Below are positions 27,293-36,792 of a stretch of DNA of 64,000 bases, in pieces; within the stretch, counting starts at the first letter, position 1, and every line of letters begins with the position of its first letter. The stretch spans positions 1 through 64,000 of the forward strand of contig NZ_FOWK01000014.1 in NCBI RefSeq assembly GCF_900115435.1. The letters run 5' to 3'. The notes under the pieces are model-generated. The model searched no databases. It was not told the DNA's origin and saw nothing but the letters and a program-made list of their open reading frames with translations. The DNA is from Prevotella sp. tf2-5 (GTDB lineage Bacteria; Bacteroidota; Bacteroidia; Bacteroidales; Bacteroidaceae). Position numbers and translations under genes: made by a program.

Positions 27293-27982
27293 TCAACTGG
27301 CATAGCAGCAAAGGCTCGGAGCACACTTAAAGGCAAAAGCCAGCACTACAACCAAGAAGCCAAGCATCAGCAGCGTCACGTAAATGAAACCGATGACACG
27401 CCAGCGGTTGAACCAGATCTTACCACTGACACCCAATGTCTGCATGGCAGACCAGAAACCGTGAGTCAGGTGGAACCAGATGGCAACCAACCAGATGACA
27501 TACAGGACTGCGAAGACAGGATTTCCGAAGGTGTCGATGATAAAGGCGAAACCGTCAGAGGGCAGATGACCAGCGGTAAAGCCCATAATCTCGGCAAACA
27601 TCATGTTATACCAGAAATTAAACAAATGGAGGAACAGACCCAGCAGGATGATAATACCCAAGACGAGCATGTTCTGCGATGCCCACTCTACCTTTGCGGG
27701 TTTGTCTGTCACAGCATAACGCTCCTGTCCACGTGCAGTACGGTTCTGCGCTGTCAGGATGAATGCAAAAACGATGTGAATCACAGCAAGGGCAGCCAGA
27801 CCCAGTGTAGCCACAATAGCATACCAGTTGGCACCCAGCAGTTCACAAATCATGTTGTAAGCCTTGCCCGAGAACAGTGCGACAATGTTCATGGCACAGT
27901 GGAATGTCAAGAACAGAATCAGCGCAATACCCGTTACGGACATTACAACCTTACGACCAATTGATGAATTGATTAACCACAT
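27293..27982 (-). CDS. sdhC: Succinate dehydrogenase/fumarate reductase cytochrome b subunit
   Basis: 229 residues with five membrane helices, as in the B-type di-heme subunit (Wolinella FrdC class). Candidate heme ligands are His29 in FLTFHCAMN and the later His residues in helices 2, 4 and 5 (IHIVFAF, LFLHLFNF, HLTHGFW). It binds menaquinone and anchors the complex. First gene of the operon; a TACTTTTG -7 box is at 28047-28054, leaving a leader of about 60 bases. Confidence 0.94.
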   Translation of the reverse strand: MWLINSSIGRKVVMSVTGIALILFLTFHCAMNIVALFSGKAYNMICELLGANWYAIVATLGLAALAVIHIVFAFILTAQNRTARGQERYAVTDKPAKVEWASQNMLVLGIIILLGLFLHLFNFWYNMMFAEIMGFTAGHLPSDGFAFIIDTFGNPVFAVLYVIWLVAIWFHLTHGFWSAMQTLGVSGKIWFNRWRVIGFIYVTLLMLGFLVVVLAFAFKCAPSLCCYAS

Positions 27983-28117
27983 AAAAATTATAGTATTAAA
28001 TTAATATTAATTACTTAATTATAAGTATGTACACGCACGTTTAGGCTACAAAAGTACTACAAAATAATGAAATCCGCAAACGTTTTCGTTAGAAAATAGT
28101 CTATTTATACAAATTCT

Positions 28118-28345
28118 TTAATAAACTATTCCAACACATACTTTTAATTGTTGGAGTACCATCTTGCGAGCCAGCGTATACACCAAAGAAGACATCGTCT
28201 GTTCTGTCACCAATTGGTGACTACATAACAGGCGCAGGAAGAGGTCCCGGACAATGTCCTGAGCCTCATTCCTGTCCCGAATGTGCAACGTGAGAAATTT
28301 CACAATTTCATCACGGTGCCTTTGATAATAGTTAGTTATAATATC
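28118..28345 (-). pseudogene. Truncated ECF sigma factor remnant
   Basis: The minus-strand frame from 28345 reads DIITNYYQRHRDEIVKFLTL and continues RNEAQDIVRDLFLRLL and SSLVYTLARKMVLQQL. This is sigma region 2 of a Bacteroidales ECF factor. A stop codon (28346-28348) precedes it, only GTG is available as a start (28303), and the frame ends before any region 4. It starts two bases after the GH43 stop, so it is the decayed downstream neighbour of the xylan operon. A short functional protein is unlikely. Confidence 0.65.
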
Positions 28346-28349
28346 TTAG

Positions 28350-29387
28350 TTATTCATTAACTACTTTTTGGATGGTTCCATCCTCATTGTAGAATAAACG
28401 CTGTACCTTCAGACTACGCAAATGGGTAATGTCCTTGGACGGAACACAGTCGTGATAGAACAAATACCACTGTCCTTTATATTCCACAATACTGTGATGG
28501 GTCGTCCAGCCTACAACAGGATCAAGTATCACACCTTGATAGGTGAATGGTCCATAGGGACTGTCACTCATCGCATAGCAAAGGAAATGACTATCACCTG
28601 TTGAATAAGAGAAATAGTACTTTCCATTATATTTGTGCATCCATGAAGCCTCGAAGAAACGATGAGGATCACCAGCCTTCATCGGCTCTCCATTCTTATC
28701 GAGGACGACAACGCTGCGTGGAGCCTCAGCAAACTGCTTCACGTCATCACTCATACGAACGACGCAGCTGTTGATGGCAGGAGCGTCCGCTGTAGTGAAC
28801 AGCTCACCCTTATGATCGGGGGAGGCACCTAAGTCAATGAGACCGTTCTCGTCACCATATTTACCGAAGACTGGAGCCAAACCGTTAGGCAGTGGATGCC
28901 ACCACTGCAACTGTCCACCCCAGAGACCGCCAAAGTAACAATATATCTGACCGTCATCGTCCTTGAACACACAAGGGTCGATAGAGAAAGAGCCACGGAT
29001 AGGCTGTGCCTCTGGGATGAAAGGTCCCTCAGGCTTATCAGCGACGGCAACACCTAAACGGAACACACCGTCGTATGCCTTCGCAGAGAATATGAGGAAG
29101 TACTTTCCGTCCTTCTCGACGACATCATTGTCCCACATCTGCTTCTCTGCCCAGGGCACATCCTTCACATCAAGAATGACACCATGGTCAGTCGCTTCAT
29201 CATTCTCCACATCATTCCACGATAATACGTGATAGTCCTTCATTTGGAAATGTCCTCCGTCATCATCGAAGCACTCTCCTGCGTCCCAGTCATGACTGGG
29301 ATATACATACAATCTGCCGTTAAACACATTGGCTGAAGGGTCAGCCATGTAATCACTCGGAAACAAATAACGAGGTAATTTTGCCAT
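28350..29387 (-). CDS. Glycoside hydrolase family 43 (beta-xylosidase/alpha-L-arabinofuranosidase)
   Basis: 345 residues, no signal peptide, so cytoplasmic. Five-bladed propeller motifs are present: catalytic base Asp in MADPSANVFNG (Asp16), pKa-setting Asp in SIDPCVFKDDDG, acid Glu in FFEASWMHK. It would split xylo-oligosaccharides or remove arabinose after uptake. It is last of the symporter, GH10, GH43 operon (27-base gap), the order described for Prevotella bryantii xynD-xynA-xynB. Exact specificity is not readable from sequence. Confidence 0.92.
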   Translation of the reverse strand: MAKLPRYLFPSDYMADPSANVFNGRLYVYPSHDWDAGECFDDDGGHFQMKDYHVLSWNDVENDEATDHGVILDVKDVPWAEKQMWDNDVVEKDGKYFLIFSAKAYDGVFRLGVAVADKPEGPFIPEAQPIRGSFSIDPCVFKDDDGQIYCYFGGLWGGQLQWWHPLPNGLAPVFGKYGDENGLIDLGASPDHKGELFTTADAPAINSCVVRMSDDVKQFAEAPRSVVVLDKNGEPMKAGDPHRFFEASWMHKYNGKYYFSYSTGDSHFLCYAMSDSPYGPFTYQGVILDPVVGWTTHHSIVEYKGQWYLFYHDCVPSKDITHLRSLKVQRLFYNEDGTIQKVVNE

Positions 29388-29414
29388 AGTCAGTAGTTGT
29401 AAAAATGATTAATA

Positions 29415-30614
29415 CTATTTTTTGTTCTTTTTTATTTCTTTCTGCTGGGGCTTCACCAGATTAATCAGAGCCTGCACGAAAGGCTTCTGCTTGTTCTGAC
29501 GGTCAAATAAAGTAGCATAGTCGGTACGTCCCGGAATAGGGAAGTCATTACGCCATGAGTTCCCGTCGTTCAGACACCAGAAATTCACACGCAGGATATC
29601 CTTATGATGACCTATCAACATCTTATAGAAACTCACCCAGAACTGCTCAATCTCTGATTCCTTTTCTTTCGTCAGTCCATTCTTATAAGGATCCATCTCC
29701 GGGCGGTAGGCAAAAATGTCACTGACATTCGCACCGGAGAACCCGTAGGGATTAGGCAAAACCGATAAGTCAAGCTCTGAGAAGAAGGTAGGAACACCCA
29801 ATGCGGCTATCGTCTCTATGGAGTGCTCATACTCTTTGATAACACGATCATCAACATTATCCTCCAAGATAATATGTCCTTGCATACCTATTGCTGTAAC
29901 AGGCAGTCCCTGTTGAATCAGCGGGCGGAAGAAGTCCGTGACCCCTTTTACCTTCGTCGGCTTGTTCATGGAGAAATCGTTATAGAACAACTGTATAGAA
30001 GGGTCTGCCTCATGAGCATATTGAAAGGCAAGGGGGATATAGTCCGTTCCTAATATCTGATAGAAAAGGCTTTTCCGAGGAGAGCCGTCATCCTCAAAGG
30101 CTTCATTGACAACATCCCATGCGTCAATACGTCCCTTGAAATGACTCACAACGGTATAAATATGTTCGCGCATCCGTTTTTTCAGAACATCCGCAGACAC
30201 CAGATTCCCCTTTTCATCATAATGGAACCAGGGAGCGCACTGAGAATGCCAGATAAGACAATGCCCCATCACCTTCAAGCCGGAAGCCTTTGCCTTGTCA
30301 ACAAACTGGTCTGCCAAAGTAAAATCATAGACACCCTCCTGGGGGTGAATCACCTCACTCTTCATACAATTCTCGGCTACCACCCAGTTGAAGTTCTTGG
30401 TGATAACCGCCCAGTCAGCAGCCTGCTCGCCACGAACCTCCCATTGGTTAACACTAACACCTGTATACCAATAATCACGATAAGCTTCCCACAGAGTGTT
30501 TCCAGCAGGATTGAGGCAGCATTGCCCATCCGCACTTCGCAGTGCAGACTGGGCATATGCTACTTCAGAGATAATCACTGAAAACAATACAACTACTAAC
30601 CTAATAATCTTCAT
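29415..30614 (-). CDS. xynA: Endo-1,4-beta-xylanase, glycoside hydrolase family 10
   Basis: 399 residues from ATG at 30614, giving a proper signal peptide (MKIIRLVVVLFSVIISEVAYA). The GH10 barrel has the substrate-binding GHCLIWHSQ, acid/base Glu in WDVVNEAFED and nucleophile Glu in TFFSELDLS. It cleaves internal xylan bonds outside the inner membrane, with retention of configuration. There is no carbohydrate-binding module. It lies between the GPH symporter and GH43 in one operon. Confidence 0.95.
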   Translation of the reverse strand: MKIIRLVVVLFSVIISEVAYAQSALRSADGQCCLNPAGNTLWEAYRDYWYTGVSVNQWEVRGEQAADWAVITKNFNWVVAENCMKSEVIHPQEGVYDFTLADQFVDKAKASGLKVMGHCLIWHSQCAPWFHYDEKGNLVSADVLKKRMREHIYTVVSHFKGRIDAWDVVNEAFEDDGSPRKSLFYQILGTDYIPLAFQYAHEADPSIQLFYNDFSMNKPTKVKGVTDFFRPLIQQGLPVTAIGMQGHIILEDNVDDRVIKEYEHSIETIAALGVPTFFSELDLSVLPNPYGFSGANVSDIFAYRPEMDPYKNGLTKEKESEIEQFWVSFYKMLIGHHKDILRVNFWCLNDGNSWRNDFPIPGRTDYATLFDRQNKQKPFVQALINLVKPQQKEIKKNKK

Positions 30615-30645
30615 TTTTAAACGTCTTATGTCTGCTGATAAAAAA

Positions 30646-32142
30646 CTATTTGACAATCATCTTCTGCCGACGGGCCGCAAGCACCGACTGCATTTTTTTG
30701 TTATACGATTTAGAAATCGGATAAAATAGCAATGCTATGATTCCGATGCCAAAGAGGATAGCCGGAATGATGGAGCTAACGAGACGTATGCCTTCTATGG
30801 CTGTAGGCGACTGCACATCATTCTGCCCGGATACATATCCAAAACACGAGAGAACCGCTCCTGCCAAGGCACCTCCTATGCCAAGCCCTGCCAAGAGGGC
30901 AAAAGACATACCTGAGAAGCAGAATCCTGTGGCACGACGGTGATTTATATATTCTACATGATCGGCAACATCACCTATCATTGCCCACAACAATGGTATA
31001 GTGGGAGCATACACTAACGACTTCAAAAGACAAAGTCCGAAAATAAAACTGATGTCCACTGGTGATGGCATATAAAACATAGCAGTAAACAAGGCTGTTA
31101 GAAACAGACATACTATAAATGTATGTTTCTTGCCATATTTGTTTGCTAAGAATTGTGACAGCAAAATGATTCCCAGGAACTGCACCAACGCCCCTAACAT
31201 GTTAAACAAGGAGAAACCTATAGAATAGGCATCTGATGGTTGGTGGGCTATCAGGTCAAAACTATCTAAAACAGAATACCAAAACCCTGTTGCCTCCCCT
31301 TCCGCGTCAGTCAACCCTAGGGTTCCTATAAAATCATACAAAGATTTCTGATCAACATTATATTGGAAATAATAGTTCATGGATGTTCCCCACAAAGAGA
31401 TGGTGATGAAAATAAACAATACCAAGACAAACAAGGAGCACCAAGGCTGGTCCGATACCGTTCTTCTGATATCCTCTCTCAAATTAACCTTTTGAGCAGG
31501 TGGGGGCTGGATGCGCTCACGAGTCGAGAAGAACGTGATCAGCAGGAAAGCAAAAGCGACAAGAGCAAACAAGGATATCGTCATGCTCCATCCCTGCTGG
31601 ACATTTCCCTCCGCTCCCCCAAACTTACTCACCAAAGGAAGAGTCAACCCTTGAACAACGAACTGAGCAAGACACACGGCGGTGAAACGAATCGCATTAA
31701 GACTGGTCCGCTCTCTGATCTCTCCAGTAATGACACCTCCTAAGGAAGAATAAGGTATACTATTACTCGCATACATTATTATTAATAATATATAGGACAC
31801 GGTAGCGTACATCGCCACCATTCCCTTTTCCTGTATCCCCGGGTTATAAAAAGCCAGGACATAAAAGACACAGAAAGGCAAGGAGGTCCATAAAACCCAA
31901 GGACGATATTTGCCCCAGCGAGTATTCGTACGATCACATATAATACCTATTACGGGAGCTACAAACGCACCCGACAGACAAGCGAACAGGAAGACAGAGC
32001 CAGCCACGGCACCCTCCAAACCAAAAACATCGGTATAGAATTTCAGTTGGAAGATGACCATCATCTGAAAAACCAGATTGGCAGAGACATCCCCCAATGA
32101 ATATCCGAGCTTTTCGCCAAAAGATACCTTCTGTGACTTCAT
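30646..32142 (-). CDS. GPH-family sugar:cation symporter (xyloside transporter)
   Basis: 498 residues from ATG at 32142, where MKSQKVSFGEKLGYSLGD matches the family's usual start; a longer frame would cross the promoter. Twelve helices; GPH (melibiose permease/XynB-type) motifs include FYTDVFGLEG and the central loop DRTNTRWGKYRPW. It imports xylo-oligosaccharides or xylosides with a cation, feeding the cytoplasmic GH43. First gene of the operon, behind TAATTTTG and the shared operator at 32196-32245. Confidence 0.92.
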   Translation of the reverse strand: MKSQKVSFGEKLGYSLGDVSANLVFQMMVIFQLKFYTDVFGLEGAVAGSVFLFACLSGAFVAPVIGIICDRTNTRWGKYRPWVLWTSLPFCVFYVLAFYNPGIQEKGMVAMYATVSYILLIIMYASNSIPYSSLGGVITGEIRERTSLNAIRFTAVCLAQFVVQGLTLPLVSKFGGAEGNVQQGWSMTISLFALVAFAFLLITFFSTRERIQPPPAQKVNLREDIRRTVSDQPWCSLFVLVLFIFITISLWGTSMNYYFQYNVDQKSLYDFIGTLGLTDAEGEATGFWYSVLDSFDLIAHQPSDAYSIGFSLFNMLGALVQFLGIILLSQFLANKYGKKHTFIVCLFLTALFTAMFYMPSPVDISFIFGLCLLKSLVYAPTIPLLWAMIGDVADHVEYINHRRATGFCFSGMSFALLAGLGIGGALAGAVLSCFGYVSGQNDVQSPTAIEGIRLVSSIIPAILFGIGIIALLFYPISKSYNKKMQSVLAARRQKMIVK

Positions 32143-32175
32143 TTCTGTTATTAATAGGATTTGAGTTTTCTGCTG

Positions 32176-32245
32176 CAAAATTAGTGTTTTTTTTTGAAAC
32201 AGATTTTCAAATTTGTTACAGAAAGGTATCATTTTTGTCTCATCC
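32176..32245 (-). promoter_or_regulatory. Promoter and operator of the xylan operon
   Basis: On the minus strand the operator (32245 to 32196) reads GGATGAGACAAA, 19 bases, then AAATTTGAAAATCTGTTTC. Twelve bases on is the -7 box TAATTTTG (32183 to 32176). The blocks match the susC operator at 31 of 31 positions except one (C to T), with the same distance to the -7 box. It lies between the divergent operon and the esterase gene and could serve both. Confidence 0.8.
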
Positions 32246-32290
32246 TCGTATTAAAATCAACTTTTTTTGCACTTTTCCTCCTATTTTTTA

Positions 32291-32298
32291 TATTTTTG
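32291..32298 (+). promoter_or_regulatory. -7 box of the SGNH esterase gene
   Basis: TATTTTTG followed by CA, 23 bases before the ATG at 32321. No second copy of the operator is seen in the plus orientation, so control from the shared site about 45 bp upstream is possible. Confidence 0.6.
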
Positions 32299-32320
32299 CA
32301 GAAAAGAAACAAAGATTTGA

Positions 32321-34309
32321 ATGATGAAAAAGAAACTTGGATTTACTATTCTATTAACATGCCTGTTCTTGGGAGTGCTGACATCAAACGCAAAAGTCCA
32401 GCTACCCTCGTTCTTTCAATCAGGTATGGTGATTCAACGTGGCAAACAAGTACCCGTATGGGGAAAAGCAGATGGAGGAGAGAGAGTCACCATCCGCATC
32501 AACAAGTTCAAAACCGTCGTTATCGCCGATTCCAACGGGAACTTCCGAGCCAATTTACCAGCCATGAAAGCAGGAGGACCTTACACGTTAATGATTGGAG
32601 ATGTCGTATTAACCAATGTTTTAGTAGGTGATGTATGGCTCTGCTCCGGACAGTCTAATATTGACGTAACCATTGAGCGTGTCTATCCACAATATACAAC
32701 AGAAATAGACCAATTCTCTAATGATAAGATCCGGCTGTTCCGCATCCAGAACGAAACAAATACCCATGGTGTACAAGAGGACATCCGTGCTACCTCCATC
32801 AATTGGAAGCCGCTCACCAAAGAGAACGCATGGACTTTCTCCGCCGTCGGCACCTTCCTCGGCAAACGGATGTTTGAGCAAACAGGTGTCCCACAAGGTA
32901 TCATCGTCAATAGCTGGGGAGGCACACCTATCGAGGCTTGGATTAGTGCGGACTCCCTCCAGCAAGCTTATCCGGACCTTTTGAAGAAGACCCAGTTATA
33001 CCAGAATGACGAGTATGTCAAGGCTCAGGCACGCGCCAACCAGTTGGCAGACCAGCGTTGGACTGAACTACTGAACGAGAAAGACCCTGGTATCCAACAA
33101 CATTTCACAGCACTTGACTATGATGACTCCACATGGGAGACCGTCAACCAGTTCTCGATGGAATGGGCAAAAAAGAAAGGGAGAGGTATTATTGGAAGTA
33201 TCTGGCTCCGCCAGCACGTCCAGATAGACAAGGCACATGCCGGACAACCCGCACGTCTCTTATTGGGAACCCTTTTTGATCAGGATGTCACCTATCTTAA
33301 CGGGAAAGAGATCGGACACACCTACTATCAGTATCCTCCCCGTCGCTATGACATCCCGGCAGGGATGCTCCGTGAGGGTGATAATGTGATCACTATCCGT
33401 TTTATCAATAAATACGGAATTCCCCATTTCATCCCGGAAAAACCTTATATGCTTACCTTCGGAGCCGACCGTTTCTCACAGAATCCGATGCCGGAAGACG
33501 TGATCCCTCTCAGTGAGAGCTGGAAGCATCATGCTGGCGTGGATATGCCATCCTGTCCCAGTGGCGATGTGTCCTTACAGAATTTACCCACCACCCTTTA
33601 TAATGCTGTTGTCTACCCATTAGCACCCTATGCCATCAGTGGTGTCGTGTGGTACCAAGGTGAGTCAAACACAGGGAATCCCGCCCCTTATGCAGACCTG
33701 CTTCGAAAGATGATTGGTAACTGGCGTACGCTATGGAAGAACCCCACCTTGCCCTTCTGTGTCGTTCAGCTTGCCAACCACGACGGACGGCAGCAGACGG
33801 GAAACCCCTCTCCACTTATCCCCCAAACGACTCCCGTCAATAGTGGTTGGGCACAACTACGTGAGGCACAACGACAGGTTGCTGTCAACGACCCGTATAC
33901 CGAGTTAGCCGTTGCCATTGACCTCGGTGAACCTGTCGATATCCATCCGTTGCGTAAGAAAGAGGTGGCAGAGCGTATCGGACTATGCATGGACCAACTG
34001 GTCTGGGGCAAGAAAACAGCACTCTCTCCCCAACCAGTTAATGCGAAGTTAAAGGACCATGAGGTGATCGTCACTTTCGACCAGCCACTTCAGGAAGGTG
34101 AACAAGCTGAGTTCGAGGTGGCGGGAGCAGACAAGAAGTTCGTCAACGTCAAGGAAGCTACCGCTTCAGGTCGTCAGGTGTCGTTGAAATCGCCGATTTC
34201 AGACCCCGTCTTCGTACGCTATGCTTGGAAAGACAATCCTGTCAATGCCCATCTGTATTCCAAGAAAGACCTGCCAGCCTCACCCTTTGAAGTCAAGGTA
34301 ACCAAATAA
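32321..34309 (+). CDS. Secreted SGNH acetylesterase (sialate O-acetylesterase-like, probable acetylxylan esterase)
   Basis: 662 residues with a signal peptide (about 1-24). The SGNH domain is split: nucleophile in WLCSGQSN (Ser109), a second conserved block WYQGESN, and the Asp540/His542 pair in DIHPLRK. A galactose-binding-like jelly roll is inserted around 260-390 (YDDSTWETV, SIWLRQHVQI, YLNGKEIGHTY), as in CE20-type acetylxylan esterases. Divergent from the xylanase operon, it probably removes acetyl groups from xylan. The deacetylation of sialic acid suggested by the family name is less likely here. A terminator follows directly. Confidence 0.88.
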   Translation: MMKKKLGFTILLTCLFLGVLTSNAKVQLPSFFQSGMVIQRGKQVPVWGKADGGERVTIRINKFKTVVIADSNGNFRANLPAMKAGGPYTLMIGDVVLTNVLVGDVWLCSGQSNIDVTIERVYPQYTTEIDQFSNDKIRLFRIQNETNTHGVQEDIRATSINWKPLTKENAWTFSAVGTFLGKRMFEQTGVPQGIIVNSWGGTPIEAWISADSLQQAYPDLLKKTQLYQNDEYVKAQARANQLADQRWTELLNEKDPGIQQHFTALDYDDSTWETVNQFSMEWAKKKGRGIIGSIWLRQHVQIDKAHAGQPARLLLGTLFDQDVTYLNGKEIGHTYYQYPPRRYDIPAGMLREGDNVITIRFINKYGIPHFIPEKPYMLTFGADRFSQNPMPEDVIPLSESWKHHAGVDMPSCPSGDVSLQNLPTTLYNAVVYPLAPYAISGVVWYQGESNTGNPAPYADLLRKMIGNWRTLWKNPTLPFCVVQLANHDGRQQTGNPSPLIPQTTPVNSGWAQLREAQRQVAVNDPYTELAVAIDLGEPVDIHPLRKKEVAERIGLCMDQLVWGKKTALSPQPVNAKLKDHEVIVTFDQPLQEGEQAEFEVAGADKKFVNVKEATASGRQVSLKSPISDPVFVRYAWKDNPVNAHLYSKKDLPASPFEVKVTK

Positions 34310-34310
34310 A

Positions 34311-34341
34311 GAAGAGGCTGCTCCTAACGGGCAGCCTCTTC
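34311..34341. terminator. Bidirectional terminator after the esterase
   Basis: GAAGAGGCTGC (34311-34321) pairs with GCAGCCTCTTC (34331-34341), an 11-bp perfect stem with a 9-base loop, followed by TCTTTT. It lies between convergent genes ending at 34309 and 34362. Confidence 0.9.
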
Positions 34342-34361
34342 TCTTTTATCGTCAACCAAAT

Positions 34362-35786
34362 TTATTTATTACGTTCCTCAATCTTCTTGTTGATGTTATC
34401 GATGACCTCATCCGTCAACTCATACTTGGAGATGATGAACATAGCAAGGAGGAGCAGGATTGCCGGTATGATGCAGACAAGCCAGCGGATACCCTCCTGA
34501 GCCAGCGGTGTCTGGAGCTCCAGGTCATTCATGAAATAAGCACCGGCAGCATTACCTACAGACATCATGGCAAAAGCGGTAATGAAGAACAATGCAATGA
34601 CGCGGAGAGGACGGTTACGCATGAACTCCATCCACAAGTCGCTGACCTTCACATTAGCCGACTCCGACTGGTCCATCACCACACGCTCCTTGGTCTGGCT
34701 GAAGCAGAAGATCAGCAGTGCCAATCCGATGAGCGAGTAAATCAGCATCGTCGTAAACCATGCACCAGAATCTTTCGGAAGAGTTGTCGCTTCCTCAGCG
34801 GGGACATAGCTGCACATAGCCAGCACCAGTCCGGGGACGACGCCACCCAGAGCCATACCAGCCTTGAAGAAGATACCTGTAAGGGCATTCACAATACCTG
34901 CGATACGACGACCTGTGGTGTACTCCGCATAGGAAATGACCTCTGGGATGAGCGCCCACATATAACCTGTGGCGACAATGACACCCGTTGACTTGATAAA
35001 CTGTGCGATATAAACCAAGGTGATATTCTCCTTCACAGTACCCATCTTACTGATGATATAGAGCATTGCCATACCGAGGATGGCAACCGTCAGGAAGATG
35101 TAGAACATATTCTTCTTACCCACCTTCTTCTTGATGGCAGGAACAAGAGGCATGAAGATGAACGAGGGCAGAGAGCCGAGACCCATGAACAGAGCCATCT
35201 CTATGGGTAATGTCTCTGAAGAGGCGAAGATAGCCACAAGGATAGGTACACCGGCAGATACTGCCAAGCCACCGACATTAGCCATAAACATACGAACAGA
35301 GGTCAGTATCGTGATCTCATCCGTATCACGGGTCAACGAAGAGTTCAGGGCTCCATAAGGTACATTAATCAAGGTATAGAGCATGGACATGCCCACATAA
35401 GTGATATAGGCATAAATCAGGGAAGGAGCAAAACCGTCCCAGAAACAGAGTATGGCAAGGATTGTCAACGGGATACCACCCATGACGAGATAGCTACGAT
35501 ACTTTCCCCAGGCAGGATTATGCTTGTCCACAAAGGTTCCTACAAGGGGATCCCATAACACGTCGACAAGTCGTACCACCAGGAACATCGTTCCTGCCAG
35601 CCCTGCTGATCTGGCGGCGTCACCACCCAGCACATACACATCGGTGTAGAAGAATAGTAGATACATGCAGATGGTCTGATAAATCAGATTCTGCGCCAAG
35701 TCACCTGCACCAAAACCGATGCGCTGGACCCATGAGAGCTTATAGAAGCCTTTCGTCTCTTGCTCTTTTTCTAAAACTGTTGCCAT
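34362..35786 (-). CDS. Second GPH-family sugar:cation symporter
   Basis: 474 residues, twelve helices. GPH features include LLFFYTDVYVLG and the DKHNPAWGKYRSY loop. It shares the family of the 30646-32142 transporter but is clearly divergent. Its own promoter (TATCTTTG on the minus strand, 35831-35838) has a related operator, so both symporters are probably induced together, perhaps for different oligomer sizes or substituted sugars. Confidence 0.9.
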   Translation of the reverse strand: MATVLEKEQETKGFYKLSWVQRIGFGAGDLAQNLIYQTICMYLLFFYTDVYVLGGDAARSAGLAGTMFLVVRLVDVLWDPLVGTFVDKHNPAWGKYRSYLVMGGIPLTILAILCFWDGFAPSLIYAYITYVGMSMLYTLINVPYGALNSSLTRDTDEITILTSVRMFMANVGGLAVSAGVPILVAIFASSETLPIEMALFMGLGSLPSFIFMPLVPAIKKKVGKKNMFYIFLTVAILGMAMLYIISKMGTVKENITLVYIAQFIKSTGVIVATGYMWALIPEVISYAEYTTGRRIAGIVNALTGIFFKAGMALGGVVPGLVLAMCSYVPAEEATTLPKDSGAWFTTMLIYSLIGLALLIFCFSQTKERVVMDQSESANVKVSDLWMEFMRNRPLRVIALFFITAFAMMSVGNAAGAYFMNDLELQTPLAQEGIRWLVCIIPAILLLLAMFIISKYELTDEVIDNINKKIEERNK

Positions 35787-35830
35787 TTTGTTATTGGTTT
35801 AATTAATCTGTGTCTATTAGAATTCAGCTG

Positions 35831-35901
35831 CAAAGATAATACTTTCTATTTGAATTCCTGTTTCAAATTTGTAACAAAAAACTACTGCTTTTGTTTCATG
35901 C
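35831..35901 (-). promoter_or_regulatory. Promoter and operator of the second GPH symporter
   Basis: The minus-strand operator (35901 to 35852) reads GCATGAAACAAA, 19 bases, then AAATTTGAAACAGGAATTC. Thirteen bases later is TATCTTTG (35838 to 35831). Compared with the xylan operator, the AAATTTGAAA block, the TTTGTTACA-like stretch before it and the ATGA-ACAAA block are kept, with equal internal spacing. Confidence 0.65.
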
Positions 35902-35943
35902 TGAGAGATGACCCCCATGTTTAACCTTTATAAACACTTCGTC

Positions 35944-36792
35944 TTAACGTCGTTGCCCCTTTCGGAACATACACACGACTCCCAGGAGAATGAAGGGAAT
36001 AGACAAGATTTGTCCCATGTCAAGAGGTAGCGAGGCCTCGAAAGCCTCTTGTATCTCCTTGGTATATTCTATGAAGAAACGGAAGGTAAAGATATAGGTG
36101 AGACAGAAACCGAAATACCACCCCGTGCCGATCTTCTCCGGCTTTCTCTTATGCAACCACCACATCAGGAAGAACAAGATAGCATAAGCTATTGCCTCAT
36201 ACAGCTGACCCGGGTGACGTGGCATCATGTCCACACGCTCAAAGATAAATGCCCAAGGCACATCCGTCACCTTTCCGATAATCTCAGAGTTCATCAGGTT
36301 GCCCAGACGGATGAAACAAGCCATTGAGCCAGTGGCAATAGCGATGTTGTCGAGAACGGTCCAGATACCCAACTTGGTCTTCCGGACATAGAGCCATAAG
36401 GCTATTATCAGTCCCAGCGTGCCCCCATGACTTGCCAGTCCCTCGTAGCCTATGAATTTCCATCCGCCGTCAGCGAGGAAACGAATCGGCAGGAACATCT
36501 CGACGATACCCTTCCCGCTGGTAAGGAAATAATCCGGCTCATAGAAGATGCAGTGTCCCAGCCGGGCTCCAATCAGGATACCCAGAAAACAATAAAGGAA
36601 GAGCGGTTCAAAAAGTTCCTCCTTGATTTTCTGTTCGCGATAAAGACGCTGCACCAACAGGTATGCGACGGCAAAGCCTATCAGCCAGCATAGTCCATAC
36701 CAGCGGAACGGACCTATCCCTACACTCGGATTCCAGTGGATATAATATAATATAGTGCCTACAGTTCCCATAATACCTATAGTCCCTATCAC
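35944..36792 (-). CDS. lgt: Prolipoprotein diacylglyceryl transferase
   Basis: 282 residues if translated from GTG at 36792, which overlaps the ychF stop as GTGA; an ATG seven codons later (36771) is the alternative. Seven membrane helices. The Lgt signature appears as [22 protein letters not shown], with [12 protein letters not shown] downstream and [14 protein letters not shown] upstream. It transfers diacylglycerol to the lipobox Cys of lipoproteins such as the SusD protein here. Translationally coupled to ychF. Confidence 0.95.
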   Translation of the reverse strand: MIGTIGIMGTVGTILYYIHWNPSVGIGPFRWYGLCWLIGFAVAYLLVQRLYREQKIKEELFEPLFLYCFLGILIGARLGHCIFYEPDYFLTSGKGIVEMFLPIRFLADGGWKFIGYEGLASHGGTLGLIIALWLYVRKTKLGIWTVLDNIAIATGSMACFIRLGNLMNSEIIGKVTDVPWAFIFERVDMMPRHPGQLYEAIAYAILFFLMWWLHKRKPEKIGTGWYFGFCLTYIFTFRFFIEYTKEIQEAFEASLPLDMGQILSIPFILLGVVCMFRKGQRR

